Below, in pieces: positions 27,548 through 36,499 of a stretch of DNA of 64,000 nt (position 1 is the stretch's first letter; each line of letters opens with the position of its first letter). The stretch is from positions 62,001-126,000 of the forward strand of contig NZ_JAFBID010000001.1 in NCBI RefSeq assembly GCF_016811235.1. Direction: 5' to 3'. Under the pieces are notes generated by a model. The model was given only the letters and a program-made list of their open reading frames with translations. It was not told the origin of the DNA and ran no database searches. Source of the DNA: Microvirga arabica. GTDB taxonomy: Bacteria > Pseudomonadota > Alphaproteobacteria > Rhizobiales > Beijerinckiaceae. The position numbers and the translations under genes are program-made.

Positions 27548-28548
27548 GCCTTTACCCTCCAGATCGAACGGATGGCCGACAGAACGGGAGACTGGGCCAG
27601 GAGCACCGCAAGCACGACGAGGGCCTTCACGATGAGGTTGTATTCGGGAGGGTAGCCGCTCAGCAGGATGCCGGTGTTCATGGCCTGAATGATGAGTGCA
27701 CCGACGACCGAAAGACCAAGGCTGAAGCGCCCACCGAACAGGGACGTGCCGCCGATGACCACGGCGAGAATAGCGTCGAGTTCGAGCCACAAGCCTGCAT
27801 TGTTGGCATCCGCCCCGCGGATATCGGCGGTGACGATCAAGCCAGCAATGGCCGCACAGAGGCTGCACCACATGTAGACTGCAATGGTGACGGCCTTGGT
27901 GCCGATCCCCGCATAGGCGCTGGACCGGATATTGGCACCGATGGACTCGATGAAGAGCCCGAGCGCCGTATACCGGACCACGAGATGAGTGATGAGGAGC
28001 ATCACGAGGGCGATGACCACCGGCATCGGCAGCATCAGGAAGGATCCTCCACCGATCAAAGCGAAACCTTCGCTCACGAACGTGATGATCTGGCCTTCCG
28101 TGACGAGCTGCGCAAAGCCGCGCCCGGCCACCATCAGGATCAGGGTCGCCACGAAGGGCTGGATTTCCAGAACGGCGACGAGGATGCCATTCCACAGCCC
28201 GCAGAGCAGTCCGACACCGGCAGCCGCCATCAGTGCGACAGGAAGTGGGTAACCCTGCGCCGTCAGAGTCGCGGCCACAGCGCCGGCAATCGCCATGACG
28301 GCCCCGACGGAGAGATCGATGCCTCGGGTGGCGATGACGAGCGTCATGCCCAGCGCCAGAATAGCGACAGGCGCGCCCCTGTTCAGGACGTCGATGAGGC
28401 TGCCAAACAGACGGCCGTCCTGCAGGCGCAGGGCGAAGAAGTCGCGGAAGACGAGCCAGTTGACGATTAGGACGATCAGGAGCGCTGCAACCTGAGGCAG
28501 CCCCTTGGGGAAGGTGCGTGGAGCAATGGCCTGGATCATGCCGCTCAT
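27544..28548 (-). CDS. ytfT: Galactofuranose-type ABC transporter permease YtfT
   Basis: 334 residues with about ten membrane segments. ILALGMTLVIATRGIDLSVG, FVATLILMVAGRGFAQLVTE and SIGANIRSSAYAGIGTKAVT are typical of YtfT. One of two permeases of the importer; starts right at the ytfR stop and overlaps yjfF at its end, so stoichiometric expression is likely. Confidence 0.9.
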   Translation of the reverse strand: MSGMIQAIAPRTFPKGLPQVAALLIVLIVNWLVFRDFFALRLQDGRLFGSLIDVLNRGAPVAILALGMTLVIATRGIDLSVGAVMAIAGAVAATLTAQGYPLPVALMAAAGVGLLCGLWNGILVAVLEIQPFVATLILMVAGRGFAQLVTEGQIITFVSEGFALIGGGSFLMLPMPVVIALVMLLITHLVVRYTALGLFIESIGANIRSSAYAGIGTKAVTIAVYMWCSLCAAIAGLIVTADIRGADANNAGLWLELDAILAVVIGGTSLFGGRFSLGLSVVGALIIQAMNTGILLSGYPPEYNLIVKALVVLAVLLAQSPVLSAIRSIWRVKA

Positions 28549-30057
28549 TCAATGGCTCGCGATGGTTGTCATGATGGTGTCGGCACTCACCTCGTCGCCT
28601 GAGAGCTCGCGCACATGCCTGCGATCGCGCAGCACAACCACGCGGTCGCTGTAGGAGGCAATCTCTTCGAGTTCCGAGGAGATCACGAGGAGCGCAAGCC
28701 CATCCTCGCACAACCGCTCGATCAGGCGGATGATCTCGGCATGGGCGCCCACATCGATGCCGCGCGTCGGCTCGTCGAGGATGAGGAAGCGGGGCTCGGT
28801 GGCAAGCCAGCGGGCCAGCAGCGCCTTCTGCTGGTTACCGCCGGAGAGAAGGCCGATCGGCTTTTCCGCATCCGGGGTTCGGATGTCGAGGAGCTTGATG
28901 AAACGGCTCGCGATCTCGTCCTGCTTGGCGCGCGGGATCTTGTGCAGCCAGCCGCGCTGCGCCTGCAGTGCCAGAATGATGTTCTCGCGGATCGAGAGCT
29001 CTGCGACGATGCCTTCCGTCTTGCGATCCTCAGGCGTGAAGCCGAAGCACAGCCGTGCCGCATCGCGCGGGGTCGCGAGGCGGACAGGCTGACCGTCGAC
29101 GAAGGCTTGTCCGCTGTCCGCCCGTTCGACGCCGAAGATCAGCTTGGCGGTCTCCGTTCGCCCGGAGCCGAGGAGACCGGCTAGCCCCACCACCTCGCCG
29201 GGGCGCAGAGCCAGATCGAACGGCTCGATCATGCGCCTCTTGCCGTAATTCTGGAAGGCAACGAGCGGCTCTCCCGTCACGGCAGGACGCTGGTTGCGAT
29301 GGAGAGCTTCTGCGGCGAGTTCACGCCCCAGCATCATGGACACGAGTTCGATCCGCGGCAGTTCGGCTATAGGGCGGGAGCCCACAAGGCGCCCGTTGCG
29401 CAGCACGGTGATGCGGTCGCAGACGGCATAGACCTGATCGAGAAAATGGGTGACGAACACAATCCCGATGCCGCGGCTCTTCAGGCCCTTCAGGATCCCG
29501 AAGAGCGTCTCGACTTCCTGGGCATCGAGACTTGCCGTCGGCTCGTCCAGGATCAGGACCTTGGCCGAGAGATCGACAGCGCGTGCAATCGCAACGATCT
29601 GCTGAATGGCGACGGAGTAGCTGCTCAACGGATTGGCGACATCGATGTCGAGGCCATAGCCTGCGAGCAGCTCGGAGGCGCGGCGGCGCATCTCGCCGGT
29701 GCGCACGAGACCGAAGCGATGCGGCTGACGACCGATGAACAGGTTCTCCGCCACGGAGAGGTTCGGCAGGAGGTTGACCTCCTGATAGACCGTGCCGATC
29801 CCTAAGGAGAGCGCATCGGCGGTGTCTCGAGCCGTGACCTCCTGCCCCTCGAGGCGGATGATGCCGGCATCGCGCCGCAACACGCCCGTCAGCGCCTTGA
29901 TCAAGGTCGACTTGCCCGCGCCGTTCTCTCCAAGCAGGCCATGGATCTCTCCGGCATGGAGGGTGAAATCCACATGGTCGAGTGCCTGCACACCCGGAAA
30001 ACCCTTGGTGAGGCCTCTTATCTCAAGGAGTTGAGGCTGCTCTGTGCTTGGCTGCAT
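28549..30057 (-). CDS. ytfR: Galactofuranose-type ABC transporter ATP-binding protein YtfR
   Basis: 502 residues with two ABC domains. First: [46 protein letters not shown]. Second: [46 protein letters not shown]. Start chosen at MQPSTEQPQLLEIRGLTKGF; a Met 16 codons upstream (30105) has no family support. It energises YtfT/YjfF. Lies 96 bases after ytfQ, with a strong hairpin between. Confidence 0.92.
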   Translation of the reverse strand: MQPSTEQPQLLEIRGLTKGFPGVQALDHVDFTLHAGEIHGLLGENGAGKSTLIKALTGVLRRDAGIIRLEGQEVTARDTADALSLGIGTVYQEVNLLPNLSVAENLFIGRQPHRFGLVRTGEMRRRASELLAGYGLDIDVANPLSSYSVAIQQIVAIARAVDLSAKVLILDEPTASLDAQEVETLFGILKGLKSRGIGIVFVTHFLDQVYAVCDRITVLRNGRLVGSRPIAELPRIELVSMMLGRELAAEALHRNQRPAVTGEPLVAFQNYGKRRMIEPFDLALRPGEVVGLAGLLGSGRTETAKLIFGVERADSGQAFVDGQPVRLATPRDAARLCFGFTPEDRKTEGIVAELSIRENIILALQAQRGWLHKIPRAKQDEIASRFIKLLDIRTPDAEKPIGLLSGGNQQKALLARWLATEPRFLILDEPTRGIDVGAHAEIIRLIERLCEDGLALLVISSELEEIASYSDRVVVLRDRRHVRELSGDEVSADTIMTTIASH

Positions 30058-30108
30058 CACGTCCTCGCCCGCCCATGCGCAACCGCCGAAGCCCGGCGGG
30101 TTCAACCC

Positions 30109-30135
30109 GGCAGCAGGCGGAAGCCGCCTGCTGCC
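30109..30135. terminator. Perfect 12-bp hairpin between ytfQ and ytfR
   Basis: GGCAGCAGGCGG and CCGCCTGCTGCC separated by only three bases, 18 bases after the ytfQ stop. No T run on the minus strand, so it more likely stabilises the ytfQ mRNA end or attenuates read-through. Confidence 0.55.
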
Positions 30136-30153
30136 ATTCAGGCTTTTACGATC

Positions 30154-31116
30154 TTAGTAGAGATCCTTGCGCCTCTCGTATTCGGCCTTCGCCGTCTCGG
30201 GCGTATAGACCTTGGACTCCGTCTGGATCCACTTCGGCGGCTGCTTGCCGTCCTTCTTGAAGGCCATCAGGGCGTCGAAAGCCGGACCTGCCATGTTGGG
30301 TGTCAGCTCGACGGTCACGTTGGCCTCACCGTCCGCCATGGCCTTGAAGATATCCGGCACCGCGTCGATGGAGACGATCTTGATGTCCTTGCCGGGCTTC
30401 AGGCCCGCTTCCTTGATAGCCTGGATGGCACCGATCGCCATGTCATCGTTATGTGCATAGACGGCGCAGATGTTCTTGCCACCGCCTTCGGCCTTGATGA
30501 AGCTCTCCATGACTTCCTTCCCCTTGGTGCGGGTGAAGTCGCCGGACTGGGTGCGGATGATCTTCATGCCGGGATTGGCGGCGACGACCTGATCAAATCC
30601 CTTCTTGCGGTTGATCGCTGGGCTCGACCCGACCGTGCCCTGCAGTTCCACCACGTTGCATTTGCCGCCCGTCTCCTTGGCCAGCCATTCACCTGCAACC
30701 TTGCCCTCATACACGGTGTCTGATGTCACGGCCGTGAGGTAGAGCGAATCGTCTTTCGTCTCGATGGAACGGTCGAGCAGGACCACAGGGATCTTGGCAT
30801 CCTTGGCCTCTTTGAGAACGGCATCCCAGCCTGTCGACACGACCGGCGCGATGAAGATTCCGTCAACGCCCTGCGCGATGAAGGACCGAACGGCGCGGAT
30901 CTGGTTTTCCTGCTTCTGCTGCGCATCGGAGATCTTGAGGTCAACACCGCGCTTGTCAGCTTCGATCTTGGAAACCTTCGTCTCGGCAGCCCGCCAGCCG
31001 GATTCCGACCCGACCTGCGAGAACCCGATGGTCATTTTGGACTGGGCGTAAGCGGCACCCCCGGACAGCATCAGTGCAGCCATGCCGATTGTCGTCAGAA
31101 GATGACGAGCCTTCAT
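30154..31116 (-). CDS. ytfQ: Galactofuranose-type ABC transporter substrate-binding protein YtfQ
   Basis: 320 residues: signal peptide (LLTTIGMAALMLSGGAAYA) then KMTIGFSQVGSESGWRAAET, DLKISDAQQKQENQIRAVRS, FIAQGVDGIFIAPVVSTGWD and CAVYAHNDDMAIGAIQAIKE, the standard YtfQ pattern. E. coli YtfQ binds galactofuranose and other furanose sugars; in rhizobia homologues also import arabinose-type sugars, so ligand is open. First gene of the operon, divergent from the arabonate dehydratase gene. Confidence 0.92.
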   Translation of the reverse strand: MKARHLLTTIGMAALMLSGGAAYAQSKMTIGFSQVGSESGWRAAETKVSKIEADKRGVDLKISDAQQKQENQIRAVRSFIAQGVDGIFIAPVVSTGWDAVLKEAKDAKIPVVLLDRSIETKDDSLYLTAVTSDTVYEGKVAGEWLAKETGGKCNVVELQGTVGSSPAINRKKGFDQVVAANPGMKIIRTQSGDFTRTKGKEVMESFIKAEGGGKNICAVYAHNDDMAIGAIQAIKEAGLKPGKDIKIVSIDAVPDIFKAMADGEANVTVELTPNMAGPAFDALMAFKKDGKQPPKWIQTESKVYTPETAKAEYERRKDLY

Positions 31117-31273
31117 GCGTTCTCTCCCTCAATTTGTCGTTGCTCTTCGACTTTAGCAGCCTTAACAGCTGCCTATTAGTAGTATTATATGAATTGAAGA
31201 GAGCGCCTATTCAACCAAAGTCGTGGGGTCACAGCTCCGCTCGGGTGGGCGCGATAGAGTGTCAGAGGCGAGC

Positions 31274-33010
31274 ATGATGAGCGACGACAAGAAACGCGAA
31301 CTCCGCAGCCAGGCGTGGTTCGGGCGCCAGGACAAGATGGGGTTCTATTACCGCTCCTTTCTCAAGAACAGTGGCTTCCCCCAGGACCAGTTCGACGGCC
31401 GCCCCGTCATCGGCATCTGCAACACTTGGTCGGAGCTCACCCCCTGCAACGCCCATTTTCGCACCATTGCCGAGCATGTGAAGTATGGTGTGCTCGATGC
31501 CGGCGGCTTCCCGCTCGAGTTCCCGGTTTCCTCGCTCGGCGAGGTGACCATGCGCCCCACCGCCATGCTGTTCCGCAACCTCGCTGCCATGGATGTAGAG
31601 GAGGCGATCCGTGCCCACCCGCTCGATGGCGTCGTTCTCCTCATGGGCTGTGACAAGACCACCCCTGCCCTGCTCATGGGCGCGGCCTCTGCGGACCTGC
31701 CTACCGTCGGCGTCTCGGGTGGGCCGCAGTTGCGCGGAGTCTATCGCGGTAAATACATTGGATCCGGCACCAACATCATCTCCATGAGCGAGCAACTGCG
31801 CGCCGGTGAGGTCACCCTGGATGAGTTCCATGAGGCGGAGGGCGGCATGAACCGCTCGGCCGGCCACTGTATGACCATGGGCACCGGCTCCACCATGGCC
31901 TCCATGGTCGAGGCGCTCGGCGTCGGCCTGCCGGGGAATGCCGCCATCCCGGCAAGCGATGCGCGCCGCAATCAGCTTGCCCGCATGGCAGGCCGGCGCA
32001 TCGTCGAGATGGTGCACGAAGACCTCATCCTCTCGAAGGTCATGACCCGCGAGGCTTTCGAGAATGCCATCCGTACGCTGGCGGCGATCGGCGGCTCCAC
32101 CAACGCTGTGGTGCATCTGCTGGCAATCGCCGGCCGCTGCGGCGTCGACCTCACGCTGGACGACTTCGACCGGCTCGGACGGGACATCCATTGCCTTGTG
32201 GACCTCATGCCCTCCGGCCGTTTCCTGATGGAGGATTTCTACTATGCAGGCGGTCTGCCGGTGGTTCTGCGCACGCTGGGCGAGCGCGGCCTGCTGCACA
32301 GGGATGCGCTCACCATCAACGGCAAGACGATCTGGGACAACGTCAAGGATGCGCCGTGCTGGAACCGGGAGGTGATCACATCCTTCGAGGAGCCGTTCAA
32401 GCCGGAAGCCGGCATTGCGATCCTCAAGGGCAATCTGGCGCCGAACGGCGCCGTCATCAAGCCGTCCGCCGCTTCGCCCGAACTGATGCAGCACACCGGC
32501 CGCGCGGTCGTGTTCGAGACGATCGAGGATCTGCATCACCGCATCGACGACGAGGATCTCGACATCGACGAGACCTGCATCATGGTGCTCAAGAACTGCG
32601 GCCCGAAGGGGTATCCGGGCATGGCCGAGGTCGGCAACATGCCCCTGCCGCAGAAGCTGCTCAGGCAGGGCATCCGCGACATGATCCGCATCTCGGATGC
32701 CCGCATGTCGGGCACGGCCTATGGCACCGTGGTGCTGCACGTGGCGCCGGAAGCGGCCGCCGGCGGACCGCTGGCGCTGGTACAGAATGGCGACCTGATC
32801 ACCCTTGATGTGCAGGCCCGCAGCCTGCATCTTCACGTGGAGGCACAGGAGATGGAGCGCAGGCGCGCTGCCTGGGTGCCGCCGGCGCCGCATGCCACAC
32901 GCGGGTGGGCCAAGCTCTATGTCGATCATGTCCTGCAGGCCGATAAAGGGGTCGACCTCGACTTCTTGGTGGGCCGCACCGGCTCGCCTGTTCCCCGCGA
33001 CAACCATTAG
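31274..33010 (+). CDS. IlvD/Edd family dehydratase, L-arabonate dehydratase-like
   Basis: About 578 residues. Opening RSQAWFGRQDKMGFYYRSFL and IGICNTWSELTPCNAHFRTI are typical of the sugar-acid branch of the IlvD/Edd family. The iron-sulfur/metal cysteines are visible in GICNTWSELTPCN, LLMGCDKTTPALLMGA and SAGHCMTMGTGSTM. It should dehydrate L-arabonate (or a related aldonate) to 2-keto-3-deoxy-arabonate. Start at the first of two ATGs at 31274/31277; the frame to 31223 is not family-like. Co-transcribed with the next gene; divergent from ytfQ. Confidence 0.87.
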   Translation: MMSDDKKRELRSQAWFGRQDKMGFYYRSFLKNSGFPQDQFDGRPVIGICNTWSELTPCNAHFRTIAEHVKYGVLDAGGFPLEFPVSSLGEVTMRPTAMLFRNLAAMDVEEAIRAHPLDGVVLLMGCDKTTPALLMGAASADLPTVGVSGGPQLRGVYRGKYIGSGTNIISMSEQLRAGEVTLDEFHEAEGGMNRSAGHCMTMGTGSTMASMVEALGVGLPGNAAIPASDARRNQLARMAGRRIVEMVHEDLILSKVMTREAFENAIRTLAAIGGSTNAVVHLLAIAGRCGVDLTLDDFDRLGRDIHCLVDLMPSGRFLMEDFYYAGGLPVVLRTLGERGLLHRDALTINGKTIWDNVKDAPCWNREVITSFEEPFKPEAGIAILKGNLAPNGAVIKPSAASPELMQHTGRAVVFETIEDLHHRIDDEDLDIDETCIMVLKNCGPKGYPGMAEVGNMPLPQKLLRQGIRDMIRISDARMSGTAYGTVVLHVAPEAAAGGPLALVQNGDLITLDVQARSLHLHVEAQEMERRRAAWVPPAPHATRGWAKLYVDHVLQADKGVDLDFLVGRTGSPVPRDNH

Positions 33011-33042
33011 AAGACGACACCACCATCATGAAGGAAGAGATC

Positions 33043-33981
33043 ATGCTCGCAGCCGGCCGCAGTTCCACCCGCCCCTATCGTGGCGTGTTTCCGGTGGCGC
33101 CGACCATCTTCGACGACAGCGGCCGTCTTGATTTGGAAGGTCAGAAGCGCGCCGTCGATTTCATGATCGATGCGGGCTCCGACGGCCTCTGCATCCTGGC
33201 GAACTTCTCCGAGCAATTCCTGCTGCGCGACGAGGAGCGCGAAGCCGTGATGACGACGGTGCTCGATCACGTCGCAGGCCGTGTTCCGGTGATCGTGACC
33301 ACCAGCCACTTCTCGACCGAGATCTGCGCCGAACGCAGCCGGCGCGCGCAAGAAGCCGGGGCCGCCATGGTGATGATCATGCCGCCCTTCTTCGGCGCGA
33401 CCCTGCGGGTGTCGGAGCCTGGCATCTACGAGTTCTTCCGCCGGGTCTCGGACGCGATCAGCATCCCGATTATGATCCAGGATGCACCGATGGCCGGCAC
33501 GTTCCTGTCGGCGCCGTTCCTCGCGCGCATGGCGCAGGAGATCGCCAACGTGTCCTACTTCAAGATCGAGGTGGCAGGCACCGCCGGGAAACTGCGCGAC
33601 CTGATTGCGCTCGGGGGCGACGCCATCGAGGGGCCCTGGGACGGCGAGGAAGCCATCACGCTGATGGCCGACCTCGATGCGGGCGCCACAGGTGCGATGA
33701 CGGGCGGCGCCTATCCGGACGGCATCCGCCAGATCATCGACCCGTACTTTGCCGGTGACCGCGAGGCGGCGGCAGCAGCGTACGAGCGTTGGCTGCCGCT
33801 GATCAACTACGAGAACCGGCAATGCGGGCTCTCGGCCGCCAAGGCGCTCATGAAGGAGGGCGGCGTGATCGGCTCGGAGGCCGTGCGCCATCCGCTGCAG
33901 CCCCTGCACCCGGAAACGCGCAAAGGCCTAATCGAAATCGCTCGGCGCTTGGATCCTCTCGTCCTGAAATGGGGACGATAG
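33043..33981 (+). CDS. DHDPS-family enzyme, L-2-keto-3-deoxyarabonate dehydratase-like
   Basis: 312 residues. STRPYRGVFPVAPTIFDDSG and SDGLCILANFSEQFLLRDEE are the typical L-KDA dehydratase opening, followed by PVIVTTSHFSTEICAERS and the Schiff-base lysine in VSYFKIEVAGTAGKL. In Azospirillum this enzyme turns 2-keto-3-deoxyarabonate into 2-oxoglutarate semialdehyde. I place the start at 33043, after GGAAGAG; an ATG at 33028 adds five residues. With the upstream dehydratase it supplies steps three and four of the non-phosphorylative arabinose route; no dehydrogenase or lactonase for steps one and two lies in this window. Confidence 0.85.
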   Translation: MLAAGRSSTRPYRGVFPVAPTIFDDSGRLDLEGQKRAVDFMIDAGSDGLCILANFSEQFLLRDEEREAVMTTVLDHVAGRVPVIVTTSHFSTEICAERSRRAQEAGAAMVMIMPPFFGATLRVSEPGIYEFFRRVSDAISIPIMIQDAPMAGTFLSAPFLARMAQEIANVSYFKIEVAGTAGKLRDLIALGGDAIEGPWDGEEAITLMADLDAGATGAMTGGAYPDGIRQIIDPYFAGDREAAAAAYERWLPLINYENRQCGLSAAKALMKEGGVIGSEAVRHPLQPLHPETRKGLIEIARRLDPLVLKWGR

Positions 33982-34475
33982 GAAGTGCCAGGAGCCCAGC
34001 CGCCGCAAGAGTTCATGCTATGCGGCGGCTGCGGCGTTTATGGTTCGAAGCTTCTCATAACATGGCCCTAGGCCTCACGCCTCGAGGGATGTTCCTGTAT
34101 TGAGGCTTAGCTGGCTTCGGAAAGCTCCCAACCCGAAGCATCGTTGTAAGCACAAGCTCAGCTCTGTCAGTTTTGCTGCGGACGGCAGGCTTACTGACGG
34201 CCGCGTCCTGCTGGCCGGCCGCACTCCCCCAGTTGGGGTTGAGGGCACCAGCTTCTCCGAGCATCACCCCATCGGGCTATGGTCACAACCTGTGATCACT
34301 CACGCGAGGCTATCAGCCTCTTCAGGTTACAAAATCCACTATAGGAGATTTTCTCTCTTCTCAGCTGATTTCTACCATGGTAGAAATAGCAACGTAATAA
34401 TGAATTACAAGCCGATGGGGCTTAGTTCGGCATCATGTCGAAAACATCCCACCGTCGCCTGAACGGGAGAGTGTC
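33982..34475. other. Intergenic region with palindromic operator
   Basis: No gene recognised. It holds the perfect palindrome at 34368-34387 and the leader of the decayed aldehyde dehydrogenase. AT-rich from about 34320 to 34420. Confidence 0.5.
34368..34387. promoter_or_regulatory. Perfect 20-bp palindrome, likely operator
   Basis: ATTTCTACCATGGTAGAAAT is identical to its own reverse complement. It lies about 90 bp before the aldehyde dehydrogenase remnant, in an AT-rich promoter-like setting. The natural reader is a dimeric HTH repressor, possibly the regulator whose cupin tail survives at 35203-35457. Confidence 0.6.
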
Positions 34476-35202
34476 ATGGGATCCTCAATCGTCGGAACAT
34501 CGCCGCTCCAGGACTTCCGAATGTTGATCGGGGGAGAGTGGTGCGGCTCCTCGTCAGGAAGCTGGTTCGAAACGAAGGATCCCTACAGCGGCAAACCATG
34601 GGCCCGCCTCCCGCGCGGCAATGCCAGCGATGTCGATCGCGCTGTCCAGGCCGCCCATGCTGCGTTCACGTCTGGCCCATGGTCCAGGATGCTCGCCCGC
34701 GATCGCGGGATGCTCCTGTACCGTCTTGCCGACCTTATTGAGAAGAATGCCGAGCGTCTGGCCGAACTCGAGGTGCGGGACAACGGCAAGCTCATGGTCG
34801 AGATGCTTGGGCAGATGCGCTACATTCCGCCCTGGTTCAGTATTATGGCGGGCTTGCGGACAAGATCGAAGGCGCGGTGACGCCGATCGATAAAGGGGAC
34901 ATGCTCCACTACATCCGCTACGAGCCGGTAGGCGTCGTCGGAGCGATCACGCCGTGGAACTCGCCGCTGCTCCTGACTGTGTGGAAGCTCGCACCCGCGC
35001 TTGCGGCCGGCAACACTGTCGTGATCAAGCCGTCTGAGCACGCTTCCGTTTCGATGCTCGCCTTCCTTGAGCTGTTCGAACAGGCTGGCTTCCCACCTGG
35101 CGTGGTCAATGTGGTCACCGGCTTCGGTCATGAGGCAGGCGCCGCTCTTGCAGAACATCCGCTGGTGGATCGGATTGCGTTCACGGGCTCCGACGTCGGA
35201 GG
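34476..35202 (+). pseudogene. Aldehyde dehydrogenase, frameshifted and truncated
   Basis: The N-terminal half of an NAD-dependent aldehyde dehydrogenase: FRMLIGGEWCGSSSGSWFET, DVDRAVQAAHAAFTSGPWSR, then after a frame change RYEPVGVVGAITPWNSPLLL, LAPALAAGNTVVIKPSEHAS and FPPGVVNVVTGFGHEAG. The frame breaks near 34840: PPWF should continue QYYGGLADKIEGAVTPIDKG, and one missing C in TTC(C)AG explains it. After FTGSD the homology stops, so the catalytic Glu and Cys region is gone. It cannot encode an active enzyme. A GGGAGAG precedes the start. Confidence 0.85.
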
Positions 35203-35457
35203 GCGCGGCACACTCTGCCCGGTCACCAGTCGACAGGTCTGCTCTCCCCCTACCCCGTTCCGACCCGCAAGCTCGTCTTCTCGCCCAACGGACCGCTTGT
35301 GGTCAAAATCGCCGATGAAACATTCTGGATGGAGGCCGGTGATGCGCTGCGTTTCGATGTGACATCGAGCTATAGCTTCTCCAATCCGGAGGCGACGCCT
35401 GTCAGCTACTACCTGCTCATGTCCCGGGATAGAGGCGCCGTGATATCGACTTCCTAG
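35203..35457 (+). pseudogene. C-terminal fragment of a cupin-type regulator
   Basis: Immediately after the aldehyde dehydrogenase homology ends, a new frame reads TGLLSPYPVPTRKLVFSPNG, then PLVVKIADETFWMEAGDALR and NPEATPVSYYLLMSRDRG before a stop. The pattern (G-ALRFDV...Y-F-NP...YYLLMSR) is that of the cupin half of XRE-cupin regulators. There is no start codon or HTH part, so a deletion has joined two gene remnants here. Family assignment is moderate. Confidence 0.55.
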
Positions 35458-35473
35458 GAAAGCAGGATAGGGT

Positions 35474-36442
35474 TCAGTCCAGGTCCTCAACCGGCGGCGT
35501 TCCATAAGTGTGGAACGACTCCACCGTCTTCATGCCCCACGCCTGTCCCTTTTTGCGCTCCTCCTCGGTCCAGACGATCGGCTTCCAGTCCGGTGCGATG
35601 ATGAGGCGGGCGCCGGCATTGCAGACTTCGACCCGGTTGCCGCCCGGCTCGTAGACGTAGAGGAAGAAAGTCTGCTGGACCGCATGCTTGTGCGGGCCGG
35701 ATTCGATCGGCACGCCTGCTTCGAGGAAGATGTCGGCGGCTCGGAGAACTTCCTCGCGGCTGTCGAGGGCATAGGTCAGGTGGTGGAAGCGCCCCTTGGC
35801 GCCCGTGTGGTCGCGGGTGAAGGCGAAGTCGTAGCTCTTGTTGGTGAGCGTCATCCACATGCCGGCCTCAACACCGTCGTTCTGAACGATCTGCTCGGTG
35901 AGCCGGCAGCCGAGATACTGCTCGAAGAAGATGCGGTTCGCGCGTATGTCCGACGCCAGGCAATTCAGGTGGTCGAGACGCCGCACGCTGACGCCGCGGG
36001 CCGGGAAGCGTTGTGCCTGGTTCTTCAGGGCGGGTTTCAATTGCGGTGGAGCCACATACCATTCAGTCTCGTAATACAGCTCGATCATGTGGCCGTCGGG
36101 GTCGCGGCACAGGAAGGCCGGTCCGTGCCCCAGGTCGCCGTCGGTCCAGCCGATGTCGTAGCCGGATCCCTGGAGCGCCGCGACACGCCGCTCCAGGGCT
36201 TGCCGGCTCCTAGCCCGGAAAGCCATATGGCCCATGCCAGGCTTCTTGGAAGCAGTCAGCTTGAGCGAGTGCCGCTCGTAATCATCCCAGCCGCGAAGAT
36301 AGACGGAATTGCCCTGCCGGCCACTTTCGGTCATGCCGAGAACGTCGACGAAGAAGCGCAGGCTCTCGTCCGGCTTCGGCGTCATCAGCTCCAGATGACC
36401 CAGATGCGCGAGGTCGAGCACGGCTTCGTCTTGCATCATCAT
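35474..36442 (-). CDS. VOC-family extradiol (catechol 2,3-dioxygenase-type) ring-cleavage dioxygenase
   Basis: 322 residues with two glyoxalase/VOC modules: DLAHLGHLELMTPKPDESLR opens the first, and VRRLDHLNCLASDIRANRIF the second. The iron ligands of type I extradiol enzymes can be placed at the His in LDHLNC, the His in FHHLTYAL and the Glu in GGNRVEVCNAG. It should open a catechol-type ring next to a hydroxyl. Start at 36442, at a run of three Met codons. Last gene of the vanAB/liv unit; it differs in superfamily from LigAB in the same cluster. Confidence 0.87.
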   Translation of the reverse strand: MMMQDEAVLDLAHLGHLELMTPKPDESLRFFVDVLGMTESGRQGNSVYLRGWDDYERHSLKLTASKKPGMGHMAFRARSRQALERRVAALQGSGYDIGWTDGDLGHGPAFLCRDPDGHMIELYYETEWYVAPPQLKPALKNQAQRFPARGVSVRRLDHLNCLASDIRANRIFFEQYLGCRLTEQIVQNDGVEAGMWMTLTNKSYDFAFTRDHTGAKGRFHHLTYALDSREEVLRAADIFLEAGVPIESGPHKHAVQQTFFLYVYEPGGNRVEVCNAGARLIIAPDWKPIVWTEEERKKGQAWGMKTVESFHTYGTPPVEDLD

Positions 36443-36499
36443 GTCTTTCGCCTTGTGGAGCGCGAGCCCGGAGCGGCTGCATCGGGCTCGCGATTGCAA

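Noticed and set aside
26582..28711. Apparent 709-residue protein fused to YjfF
   Set aside because: The first half is the ytfT gene read in the wrong phase; ytfT itself is a clear permease and yjfF starts with an ATGA overlap at 27547.
31262..33007. 581-residue open frame opposite the arabonate dehydratase gene
   Set aside because: Antisense frame of a high-GC gene; composition is His/Asp/Arg-rich with no family motif, while the plus strand has full IlvD/Edd motifs.
34476..35202. 2-oxoglutarate semialdehyde dehydrogenase completing the arabinose route
   Set aside because: The remnant resembles the betaine-aldehyde-type branch more than that enzyme, and it is broken and lacks the catalytic half.
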